A DNA stretch of 64,000 bases, taken from positions 10,898,654 through 10,962,653 of the forward strand of contig NC_084886.1 of assembly GCF_958979055.1 (NCBI RefSeq), in the 5' to 3' direction. The notes under the pieces are model-generated. The model saw nothing but the letters and a program-made list of their open reading frames with translations, did not search any database and had not been told where the DNA came from. Shown in pieces: positions 10,928-22,052 of this stretch; within the stretch, counting starts at the first letter, position 1, and each line of letters opens with the position of its first letter. Position numbers and translations under genes: made by a program. This DNA is from Alnus glutinosa (lineage: Eukaryota > Streptophyta > Magnoliopsida > Fagales > Betulaceae).

Positions 10928-13900
10928 ATGGCGGGCGTATCACTCAAGTGCGGGGACTGTGGGGCCCTGCTGAGGTCTGTAGAGGAAGCCCAGGAGCACG
11001 CCGAGCTGACCTCCCACGACAAGTTCTCCGAGTCCACCGAGGCTGTCCTCAACCTCGTCTGCTCTACATGCGGCAAACCTTGCCGATCCAAAACAGTACT
11101 TTACAGTCCTATTCCTACTCTCGATTGTTGTACCCTGTGGAATTTCAATTATTTTGCCTCTATTCTTGAATTCGATTTCTGGGGTTTTGTTTCGGGGGCT
11201 TGGATTTGCAATGCAATTTGAACTTCGCTTTTATTCAGTGGAATCGAAACGTGATCTTGTGATTCCCAGTGCAACCAAGTCTCGGGTTGGCCACTTGGAA
11301 AACGAGGGCAGGAGAAAGGAATTGATTTGTTCTGATAGTAAAATCTTTTGATTATTTGGATTTTAGGGAGTGGGTAAAGTGTCGCTTAGCTGATCCGCTT
11401 ACATTCAAACTGGGACATGATTTGTGTGATTCTGATAGCAAATTTTGAAATTTTTTAAATTCTTCTGAAATTGGTTTTGTTACACAATGCTAGGTTCTGT
11501 TGAAGTGGGAAAAAAGTTTAAATTTTTGAAGTGTTGGCTTAATTTGCGATTTGATTGCTGATGGATTCTTAGCTTAATATGCAAAAGAACATTAAAGAAT
11601 AAGATTTTTACACTTGGTGTGTGTTTCTTTTCCTCGGTTTTCTTGGCTAACAAACAGATCAGTGATATGTTAAGATTTTGGTTTTGTTTGTGTGTGAAGG
11701 AAAGTGATTTGCACACGAAAAGAACTGGGCATACTGATTTTGCTGATAAGACTTCGGAGGCTGCAAAACCAATTAGTTTGGAGGCTCCAAAGGCAGTTGC
11801 CGAGTCGGAACAGGCTACCGATGCAAGTACTAGCCAACCTGAAGGTACTATTTCAGTTCACTGTTTTTCATATTTTGTCACCGAGTTTGATTCAAATGTG
11901 GAGATTAATTTATTTAGGTACTTTATTTGATTTGCTTCGATGTTTACTGGTAAGCATACTACAGGTATGGTGATTGCTTGGGTACTGGTTGGCTATATGT
12001 CTTTGTATAGTTATTTTCTGGTTAGATTGTATGGTTGGCTAGTACTTGCATCGGTAGCCTGTTCCGACTCGGCAACTGCCTTTGTGAAATCCTAGGGGGT
12101 TGGCTCAAGTGGTAAGGGTCTTGGTCTTTGTAGTAGTCCCATGAGGTCTAAGGTTTGAATCCCCTAAGGTGCAAACAATTCATTGGGGCCAGCTTGCTGG
12201 CGAAGCCGGAGTATTACCTGATCCGTATGGAGAAGGCGCTTTACACGGGCCCGAGGTTTACCTGACAAAAATGGGTACACGAAGTGGCCCTGCATTAGAA
12301 GGGTTCTTCGTCATAAATAAAAAATAAAATAAAATGTTTGGTGCCTTGGTGGTTCATCATTATTTGTCGATTGAATGATTACCTGATATTTTTTATGTTC
12401 TCCTTCTAGAAATGGTTGTTCCAGAAGTTGACAAAAAATTGCTTGAGGAACTTGAAGCAATGGGTTTTCCAGTGGCACGAGCGACCCGTGCGCTGCATTA
12501 TAGTGGTAGGTCTATTGTAAAATCCGTACAGATACTAACAGTTATATCCTTCTGCTTCAATTATATGTTTTGCTATAACTTTTTATTGATTAATGTTGAG
12601 GCTGCTATACGTATATTTGATTTGGCTTGTGGATGTTGTTGTAGGCCAAAAACATTATGGATAATGACGAATTAAAGATTTATCATGTAGATCAGTTTAT
12701 TTGTCTTTTCTTATATGGAACTAACTATAGGAATTTAATTTGTCTCTTTGGTTGGATATTGTTGGAGGGCTTTTAAAACTAAAAGAATTTTTTTTTTTAT
12801 TTCGTAAGTAATCGAGATATCATTAAAAGCGTAAGGCATTCCCAGTAAAACTGAAAGCTTTCTAAAAGGATAAAGTGTTGTAATATAGACTACTTCATGA
12901 TTTATACATTATTTTGCTAGGAAATACTTTTCTGTTCCACCAGTCACCTAGTAAATGGTAACTTGAATTTATTAGTTGGTTATTGGCCCCAAGCCATGAG
13001 TACATTGGGTGTTTGGAAGTATCTTTGGGATTGCAATTAGTCCCTACCTATATAATTTAGGTGTCAACTTTTCCTAGAGGTGCTGTTTCACTTAGCCTGG
13101 AGATGGAAACTCTTTGGAAATGTTTGCTTCTCTTGTATACTTTTCGTTTATGCGAACTTTTCTTCTTCTTCAATAAATTGTTATTCATAAAATAAATAAA
13201 TAAATAAATAACTTTTCCTTTCTAATTAGTTTTCTGTTTCCCAAGTTTTTTTTTTTAATCTTTTACCACTGGTAGGCATTTAGATGATTGTGGGTTTGTC
13301 TGCCTCTTAATTTGGCCTTTTTATATGGATTCATTCGCAGTTCTCTGGTTATTTGAATCTTTTGGTTTTCTCTTCTTCAGGTAATGCTAGTATCGAGGCT
13401 GCCATAAATTGGGTTGTAGAACATGAGAATGACTCAGACATAGATCAAATGCCCTTGGTATCTAGTCTTTTTTCTTTGTTCTTTTTTCTTTTTTTGTCTT
13501 TTAGAGACCGATATTACTTAACTTGTCAATGAGAGAAAAGGAAACTTAAAGATTACTTCATGATGATTTAACTGTCTTACTGGCTTATGTGCATCCAGGT
13601 ACCTATCAATACAAAAGTTGAGGCTCCAAAACCTTCACTTACACCAGAAGAACTGAAAGCCAAACAACAAGAGCTAAGGTATATAGTAGTTTATCCATTA
13701 TTCACGTTTTTCATATTTCAGAATATCTAGTATCATGTTTCAGAATATTTTTTTTGTTGCTATTGTCAACATATCCTATATATGCAATGCATACATACAT
13801 ATTATGTTTCTATTATAACATCTTTGGTCAGGACTTATGATGCACCTTTGAGAAATGTTAAATACCAACTACTTATTCTAATTTTCAGTAATCATTAATT

Positions 13901-15638
13901 GGATGCTAATTGTTCTTTTTCAATAAATCTCAAGGGAGAAAGCTCGCAAGAAGAAAGAAGAGGAAGAGAAGAGAATGGAAAGAGAGAGGGAAAAGGTAGT
14001 TCTAAATGTTCTCTATTACTTCTCTCTTATCTTATGTTTAGTTGCACTCCAGAAGTAACTATATCCTGCTAGATAGGTACATGCGTTTGTCTGTGTATGG
14101 TTATTTCCACTCTCTACCATGTATCTTTTTGTTGAACTTATGATAGTCAATATCCAAAATGATATTTTAACCTGTGCGTGCAAGTTTGCATGCATGTTCA
14201 TAATGATCCAATCCAATATGGTTTTTCAGTTATGCTGAAAAAAGTCCCATAATACTCTAACTGGAGTATTGGTAATGCGAGCTTTACATTGATAATTTAA
14301 TAAGTTGAAAGAATATATAATTTTAGGTCATTTTGGTGAGATCTTACTCCATCAGATGGACTTTGTTACTCCTAAGCTAACTGCCATTTTATCTGCAAAC
14401 TTATTGCTGATGGTTCAAGTTTTGTTGACTTAAATATCTTTTATTTTTCCACTGAGATTTTCTTTCTGTATCGAAGTACACTTCAAGGAAAATAGTAAAT
14501 GTTTAATGACATAGTCATCTAGATCATTATATGTTGAAACTCTTTTGGTGAGTTAATTTATGTTGTGAAATTTTGACATAGTCGTGTAGATCATAATATG
14601 TTGAAACACTTTTGGCGAGTTAATTTATGTTGTGAGATTGTCTAGAAGCCTTCCCTGTAGTGTGGTAGTACTGCTACTGAACTACATGACAGTCTTAAAT
14701 TTTGACCTCTATGATTCCATCTGCTGTATTCTGGCAACAGTTTTTATCTTTTATATCTTTTTTTTTTTTTTTTGCCAGGAGAGAATTCGAGTGGGCAAGG
14801 AACTCTTAGAAGCAAAGAGAATTGAGGAAGACAATGAAAGAAAACGGTTTGTCTTCATCTAGTAATTTTTCTGTCATGTCTTGTATTTGTGCTCCAACGT
14901 ACAATTGTATGGCAGAAAATGCTCTTTTTCCTCATTAGATTCAATTTCCAATAGAATGAAATATCTGTTATGCTCACGCAGGATATTGGCCTTACGAAAA
15001 GCAGAGAAAGATGAGGAGAAAAGAGCTAGGGAAAAAATTCGGCAGAAATTGGAAGAAGACAAAGTATACATATTTCCAGTCACTTTTTTAATATATAAGT
15101 TAGTAATCTTATACTGTCTTTTGGCAAGGGATTCATTATCTAATAATTATTCTCATGTACATGTCTAAATGCTCTTATGCATCGCGGCATTTCCTACTTA
15201 AGAACTTAGCATTTTGCAACCGGCATGTGAAATTTCCTTTCTTCTCTTGACTGATTGCTTTAGTTAAGTCTTCTTGATGAATGATCTTTGTGAAAACAAA
15301 TGTATATCCAAAAATGGCAATATGTAAAATTAGGTTCAAATCAATTCATCCCAGGTCCTCTAGGGGTAGGCCCTTAGGGCAATCAAAAATCAAAAAGCTG
15401 CTTGTCAATAGGATCAAACCTTTTTCCATTTTATTTAAGTGAGATTTGTCTTCTTTTTTTTTTTTAATGCTTATCATGCATATTTTTTATCCATTTAACC
15501 AAAGCAGTGTCAAGTCACACTGAAATAATTTGCTCAATACCTGTATCTGATTTCCAAAGATGAAGTTATTATTCTATCATCATATCCAATCCATATTTAT
15601 ATCTAGATTAGTTGTTAAAGGTGGAGCTTGTTCTGTGG

Positions 15639-15669
<31 letters not shown>

Positions 15670-18600
15670 TTCTTTCTCCAGCTGCTAAAGTTCTGTTATG
15701 GTTGGCAATTATTGTAAAACAACCAGTCTAAGATTCTAAAATTTATAATTAAAACTTTATATCATTCCCTATTGGTTGACCATAGCAATGTCCAGATTTA
15801 ATGAGGATTGAGTAAGCACTATTTAATGTGTTTCCAAAATTGATATACCTCACTGGCACCCTCGAGAAGGGGCTACAGTTTCTCTAACCATGAACTGATG
15901 TGGGTATAGTAGGTCAAAGATAGCAAGATTATTGTTATGATATAGACAATTATTGTCATCTGTTATATGAATGAAAAAATGAATAAGGTCAAAGATAGCA
16001 AGATATTGTTATGTTATGGTGGATGTCCAATGTCATCTTTCATGAATGAAAAATGTGAGGAATATGAACTGTGAATTGGGTGTCCCCAAGTAGGTAGCTG
16101 TGGACATTTCATTGGGAGCACAACAGGTTGTTGAGAACAGTGAATGCTTCAGCGTGATAATAGAGCTATGTCTTCAGTCACTTTGTATTCATTTTCCTTA
16201 TCACTCCTATGTATTAGGATGCTTGGAAGTCTGTAATAGTTTGGTTCCTCGCTGATGGCTTTGTGCATGTCGGTGAAGGGGTGTGAATTTGTAGATCTTG
16301 GATTCCTGAAGGACCTTCATTGTCTAAGATGTTGGTGTTTTTGGATCAAAAGAAATATTAAGCCCCTTCTGTCAGGAAATTAATGCTCTCAGGTTATGAA
16401 TGCAGTGAGTGACTTTGTGGTGTGTGTATGGACTTCACATGGGCGACCACTAAGTGGATTTCTATTGTGTTCGAATTTTACCTTTCATTGAAATGTATTT
16501 TCCTTTCTCAAGGCAAAATAAGACCTCTCAGAATGAATCAGTGTCCTTTTCAATAAATTGCTTCTCATTGGTTGTTACATGATTTCTTGCTGTTTTTGAG
16601 TAAATTGTTTGTCTTCACAGGCAGAAAGAAGGCGGAAGCTTGGATTGGCACCAGAAGATCCTTCAAGTGTAAAACCTTCTTCACCTGTTGTGGAGGAGAA
16701 AAAGGTATCGGCTTGTTTGAATAAAAGTTGGCATTTTGCATGTCATTCAAAATTTGCCAGAGATTTTTGTGAAACTCTTAATTTATATATTGTGCTATTC
16801 AATTCCCAGAGCTCGTTGCCGGTTAGGCCTGCCACAAAAACAGAGCAAATGAGAGAGTGTTTGCGCACTCTTAAGCAAATTCACAAGGTAAATACATGTG
16901 ATTCTTTGACATTGACATTACTTGTTCTATTTTTATGAACCATGTACAGGTCTTCAACTGGACCACAAGCACATCAGGGTCGGTTTGGTAAAATTTTGAA
17001 AAGTGTTTTGGACTTTGGGTTTTGAACAAGGTAAAAATTGATAATTGATTTAGTGGAGTCCCACAAACAAAAATTTGTTTGGTAAAATTTTGAAAAATAA
17101 CAAATTGAAGTGTTTAAAAAAAGTTTTTTTAAAAAAGGTGGTGGCCACCAAAATTTCATGGCGGCAACCGTGGGGCCATCAGAAGTTCATGGTAGCCACC
17201 TTGGGGGTGCCGGACGTTCTTGGCGGCCATCATAAAGCTGCCTGACGTTTCTGGTGGTCACCGTGGGGCGGCTGGAAGTTCATGGAGGCCACCGCAAAGC
17301 GGTCGGAAGTTCCTAGCGGTCACCGCGAGGCTGTCGGAAGTTAATGGCAGCCATCGCAAGGCCGCTTGACGTTCATGGCAGCCATTGTGGGACCTCCAGA
17401 CATCTATGGTAATAATTTTTTGAAAAGTGTTTTGTGTTTTATTATTTTAGAAGTATTTTATGAAAAGTGTTTTGTGGTTTGTTTTGAAAAGTGTGTTAGT
17501 GGTGGGGTCCACATTTGAAAATCTGTTTGGATAGCTGATATTTGATATTTGAGAAAAAAATTGACCATTTGAGAAGCGTAAACAGTTTTTAAAAAGTTTT
17601 TCAAACAGACCCTCGAGTTCTTTCCCGAACTGAGGATTTTGTTATTTCAATTGTGTAATGGTATTCAATGTTTGTTACTTATAGAAAAAAAAAAAATGGT
17701 ATTCAATGTTTGTTCAAGAATTTATTAGTAGTTTTTAGTATAACTTAGATTTTTTTCCCCAAGCTTCTTAGCCCTTAACTAGGCCATAGTGTAGGTAGAA
17801 TTGTTTAACTTCTATAAACATAAACTTGGTGCCAAGATTGCTGCTTTGTGTTATCTTCCTGTTTGAGGTGAATAACAATATAGATATTGAAAAGAAAGCA
17901 AGTTTTCATCATCTAACTTAATCTGTAGACAGAAACAAGATGAAATAAAGATCCAACTATTCATGGGGATTAGTTATTAACCTTGTGCATCTCTTCTTTC
18001 AAGAATCTAAATTGTAACGAATCAACCCTAGGTTCCCAGCTGGATGGAATTCACTGTTTGCGAAAGAGAGAGGATTTATGATATGCCTAAAGATAATTGA
18101 TTTTTGTGAGCTTACTGATATTGAAGGACGTGGCTGCTCTATCGAATTTACACTATGCACTTCTGCATGACAGCTTGAGATTTTTTTTTTGGTTTCATGA
18201 TATAACTTGAGCAGCGAATTTGGAGGAACCAACAATTGGTGATGACCTTTTTATAAATATTGCATTTGAAAAGTCACTTATATTCTACTTTCGACTTTAA
18301 ATATTGGAGTATGGCATGAGTATCATGCCAGAATCTGCATTATGTTTGAACTCGACTTGCTTACTTCACCTAGTTATGAGTATCCATGTGACTTATAATT
18401 CGCCTAATCAAGGGGCACGTGTTGATTCTAATCTTTGTGTAGAGACAGAAATTTATTGTCATATGTGTCTCTTTAGTGATGCTTCTTTTTTAATGGTGTG
18501 GTACGTATTTATTCAATGTAATGTTGAAAATGAGTATCTTGATTGCATCTCTTGAGAAATAATACAAGAATGCAAAAGGTTGGTACTTCGATATAAACAA

Positions 18601-19466
18601 TTTTGTGTTCCACATTTTTCACCATTTAACTGAAATGAATCAATTGTTTTTCCCATTTTTGTGAACATATTCTGCTCTTGAAATAGTTTATTATAGGTGT
18701 CATACCTATTAGGCAGATTGCATCTTATGCGGTTGTCTTAACAAAGCTTGCTTCGTGTGGGAGTAGGATGATGATGCCAAAGTGAAGAGAGCATTCCAGA
18801 CTCTTCTAACTTTCGCAGGAAATGTTGTCAAGAATCCTGATGAGGAGAAGTACAGAAAAATTAGACTCAGTAACCAATCTTTTCAAGTAAGTAATATTTT
18901 GCAGGACAGATCATGTTAAAGCCTCATATTTTATGATACACGGGGTCGAGTCTTATGCCAATTGAACCCTAATTTATTATTGGTTTACACATTTGAGGTT
19001 GTTAGTAGGAAATTTCAAAAAATAAAACAAATTTGGCCTATTTAGATATTCTAGATGCAGAATGGCCCATGTGATTCAGAAAAACATTGAATGGTTGGAT
19101 TATCCCAATCTCCTGGGTACAGTATTCTTCTGTATGACCAGTCAACTTTTATGCACACGTACTTTGATCCTCAAAATGGGTTTTTACATTTGATTACTCG
19201 ACATAGTGAACCCTCATCCCTCTTTAGTTTGTTTATTTGCTTTTCTCTCCTTGCTATTGTGTCATCATAAATCATTACATTTTTAACAGGAAAGAGTTGG
19301 CGCATTGAGAGGGGGCATTGAGTTTCTTGAGCTGTGCGGGTTTGAGAAAATTGAAGGGGGCGAGTTCTTGTTTCTAGCCAGGGACAAGGTTGACATGGCC
19401 GTGCTACATTCAGCCGGGGCCGAGCTGGACTCTGCAATAAGAAATCCCTTTTTTGGTGTTCTTTGA
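10928..19466 (+). CDS. C2H2-UBA-coiled coil-PUB domain protein (ubiquitin/CDC48 adaptor type)
   Basis: Twelve exons join in phase: 10928-11095, 11700-11844, 12410-12505, 13381-13457, 13599-13678, 13935-13995, 14779-14846, 14982-15063, 16621-16704, 16810-16887, 18767-18886, 19290-19466; 411 aa. Residues 8-30 and 45-67 form two Cys2-His2 fingers (C8, C11, H24, H30; C45, C48, H61, H67). Residues 113-152 are a UBA domain ([19 protein letters not shown], then [14 protein letters not shown]). Residues about 175-275 are a highly charged helix rich in E, K and R. Residues about 318-400 are a PUB domain ([35 protein letters not shown]). UBA domains bind ubiquitin and PUB domains bind the p97/CDC48 tail, so an adaptor in ubiquitin-dependent protein handling is likely. 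The order and length match Arabidopsis At1g04850 as I remember it. Exon 2 has an inverted copy in intron 2. Confidence 0.92.
11788..12084. repeat. 52-bp perfect inverted repeat, exon 2 against intron 2
   Basis: Bases 11788-11839, inside coding exon 2, are exactly reverse-complementary to 12033-12084 in the following intron (for example 'gttgccgagtcggaacaggc' against 'gcctgttccgactcggcaac'). Matching stops at both edges. The arms are 193 bp apart and enclose the exon 2 donor at 11845. The intronic arm ends a few bases before a SINE. Confidence 0.95.
12091..12335 (+). mobile_element. tRNA-derived SINE in intron 2 of the UBA-PUB gene
   Basis: An internal Pol III promoter is visible: A box TGGCTCAAGTGG at 12101-12112 and B box GGTTTGAATCC at 12152-12162, with normal spacing of about 50 bp. 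A tRNA-unrelated body follows and ends in an A-rich AATAAAATAAAAT tail near 12335. The tRNA part cannot fold as a working tRNA. No clear target-site duplication was found. Confidence 0.82.
13060..13205 (+). mobile_element. Retroelement 3' tail in intron 3 of the UBA-PUB gene
   Basis: A short noncoding stretch carries 'cttgtatacttttcgtttatg' type sequence and ends in TTCAATAAATTGTTATTC followed by (AAAT)n. It is similar in layout to the tails at 4615-4855 and 39690-39778. It reads as a 5'-truncated LINE end. Confidence 0.45.
15642..15669. repeat. (TA)n microsatellite in intron 8 of the UBA-PUB gene
   Basis: About 14 uninterrupted TA units. It is probably length-variable between individuals. 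Confidence 0.8.
16976..17613 (+). mobile_element. TIR-like non-autonomous element carrying a minisatellite
   Basis: The ends are inverted copies: AGGGTCGGTTTGG on the left and TTCAAACAGACCCT on the right. Subterminal blocks repeat 'ttttgaaaagtgttttg' several times. The centre holds the 31-bp tandem repeat at 17155-17402. It lies in intron 10 of the UBA-PUB gene. A relative lies inverted at 6440-6990. There is no transposase frame, so it depends on another element if mobile. Confidence 0.72.
17155..17402 (+). repeat. 31-bp minisatellite, eight units
   Basis: Eight consecutive 31-base units start at 17155, 17186, 17217, 17248, 17279, 17310, 17341 and 17372. A rough consensus start is TTCATGGCGGCCACCG, and each unit ends in GGAAG, GGACG, TGACG or a similar form. 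The units are GC-rich, in contrast to the AT-rich surroundings, and differ from each other by several bases. The period is not a multiple of three, so it does not encode a repeated peptide. Confidence 0.92.
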
Positions 19467-22052
19467 GTTGTGATATAGATTCGTCAGTTGTAAACCTATA
19501 AGATTGCGGTGGGCATGTAGGAATTAAAATCTGAATGAAATTGTGAACATCTTCACTGATAATTCATGCAAGCCACTTAGAACAATGGCATTGCGGCGGT
19601 CAACCCGTGCAGTGGACCATCTTTTCTTTTCTTTTTCTTTTCTTGGAGTGTTCTTAGAAGCATCAAGGATTTTAACTTCAATTATTCTATAAAAGTTCCT
19701 CATAAGGAGGATACAAGTTGTCAACTTTTGACAGCCCCGCCTTGGCCGCCAAGACCATCTGATAGTCTTGCCGTGGCAACTATGGTGAATGCTAAGGTTA
19801 ATCCTGATCAGTGATCAACGTAGCCCATGAGCCCACTTTTTTATTTTGTTATTTCTTGCTTTAGGTTTACGTAGAGCAAATCTTTTCTTTTCAAAGGAAA
19901 AAGGGCAGAAGATTCGTACACGTGCCTTGAGCTCCCGAGTAGACAGAACGACAGAACAACTGAACAAGTACAGATACAGGCATCAAGGTGCCCCCAACTT
20001 CTGATCTGGAAAATGAATCTTCTGAGCACACGGACCTCAAAAAATCCTGTGGACAAGGACTACAATCCCAAGGTTCTACGGGCCCATGGTGTTTCCACCA
20101 TGTGGCCAGGACGACTCTGTGGCTTTACATCATTGGAACCACTGTGAGCAATGGGAAATGCTGGTGTTCCCACCAGCATCCCTGAGCAATAACTACCTGA
20201 TTACTCTTTTTCCATTTAAAGGAAAAAGGATAAGAAGTGACCGTTCTTTATTATTATTATTAATTTATTGAGAATTTCATTTTGGATTCATGGAATAATC
20301 GATTAAACTTCGTTTCATATCTTTTCAATTTTAGAGATGGTACACACTTTTTAAGTGCAAACTTTATGACGTGTTAAAATGAATTGCTATTAAATTATAG
20401 GCGGATTATTATTGAGTTAATCACGACTTGCATTATCACATTAAGGAATGTGTACTTGAGAGAGTGGAGTGAAAGTATGTAGTATGTCTATTTAAATTTT
20501 CAGTTTCCAATCTCACTATACAATTCATTCCATGTTCAAAGCACATCTTGGGGTGTCTTGTCGGTGCAATACCAGATACAAGTGGCTTGTTTGGTAATTT
20601 ATTTATTTATTTACTTTTTGATTGTGATGTGATATAAATGTGAAAGTTGTTTTGAGTATTTTGTGTGTTGAGTTGTTTGTTAAATACTTCTGTTTTTTTG
20701 CTAATAGCAAAAACCTATCCTAAAGAGTGCTACCAAGTGGCCGTTCGACCATCAAATAGCCACCCACCCACTTTTTCCTTTCTTTATTCTTTATTTGTTG
20801 TTACGATCCGGATCGTTCATTTCTGTAGATAAGGTCATGAAGGTGGTTCGGCCGCCCTATAGGGCCACCCCCTCGAACTGGATTAAGAGTGGTTTAGCCA
20901 CCCCAAACCATTTATTACAATATATCAAACAGTAGCCCTAAACTCTCTTTTTCAAAAATAAAAAATAAAAGTTATTGTTACGATATATATATAAAATAAT
21001 GATAATATAACTAATTTTACCCAATGAATACCATTGTCTCCTTTTGTTTACACCATTAAAACTTTGGTACTCTGACAAATAAATCTAAATATAATATATT
21101 TGGGAGTTAGAAAGAGTTGCTTGGACAAACACTTCAATAAGAATTCCCTTTCTTGCAACCGTGGCTTTCTGAGGTAATATGTGACCTCTATGTGATAATG
21201 CGACACTCTTAAGTAGTGATTTAACAGTAATTATTAATTTAACTATTTTATGTCTTTTAGGTATTTTAGTTGGGTTTTAATATAAGGTTTTAATTTTATT
21301 CAATTGGGGTAGAGTTTGTTTTGCTTTAGCATTATAAAAGGGCTGTAATTCTCACGTTTAATAGAATGACACATTATTGAGACTTGACAGCTTGGAACTT
21401 TGTTTTTGGGCTCATACTCTATTGCTCTGTTTCTTTCTTTCTTTCTCATCTTCTACTTCCCCATTTATTTGTTCTTTTCTTTCTCTACTTCTCTTTGCTT
21501 GATCTAAGGTTAACATCAAATGAGATTTTAAAACATCTTATAAGCCTATCAAACCCTAATTCTATTTCGAATAATATTATTAAATAGACTGTTGTACAAC
21601 TGAGATGATATGACTGTGAAAATTAAATGTTAATAAAACTTATAGGAAAAGTCTTAAAAATCAGCCTTTTGGACTAAAAATTATATTTTTTTTTTGTATA
21701 TATTTATTTTATTATATATAATTGTGTACACGAATGTTGCCTCGCGTAAAAATATATATAGCATAAGAACAAAATTTCCTTTAAATTAAATTGAAAGTTT
21801 TTTTTTTTAATATAATTTATTAAATTGATATACATGTTATATGCATTCTAAAATATATCAATTTAGTACATTAAATTAAAAATAATTTTTCCTAACTCAA
21901 TATTTTTGTCCACACCATTAAATCGGTTAAGTAGGTGACCACTAAATGGGTGAGTCCAACCGCACAGTCGAGTGGGACCCTCGCAGATCAAAGAGGAAAT
22001 CAAAAGCCACGCCCGCTGACAAGCCCTAGAATCCGCTACCAGATTCTCAGAA
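19467..22052. other. Intergenic region between UBA-PUB and TBC genes
   Basis: Both flanking genes read rightward. The first part should hold the 3' UTR of the UBA-PUB gene and the last part the TBC promoter and leader. The middle (about 20560-20960) looks like degraded repeat DNA. Around 21575-21650 a 'gtacaactgagatgatatgac' block resembles MITE sequence at 32290 and 33350. No convincing gene was found. Confidence 0.6.

Noticed and set aside
10545..11091. Minus-strand Ser/Leu repeat frames
   Set aside because: They are translations of the CT/GA microsatellite and of the antisense of the UBA-PUB first exon.
12091..12170. Possible tRNA gene (A and B boxes)
   Set aside because: It lacks a foldable cloverleaf and continues into an A-rich-tailed body, as in a SINE; the same holds for 24510, 28905, 41640 and 59347.
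17155..17402. CRISPR-like array
   Set aside because: The 31-bp units are directly adjacent with no spacers and the genome is a plant; it is a minisatellite.
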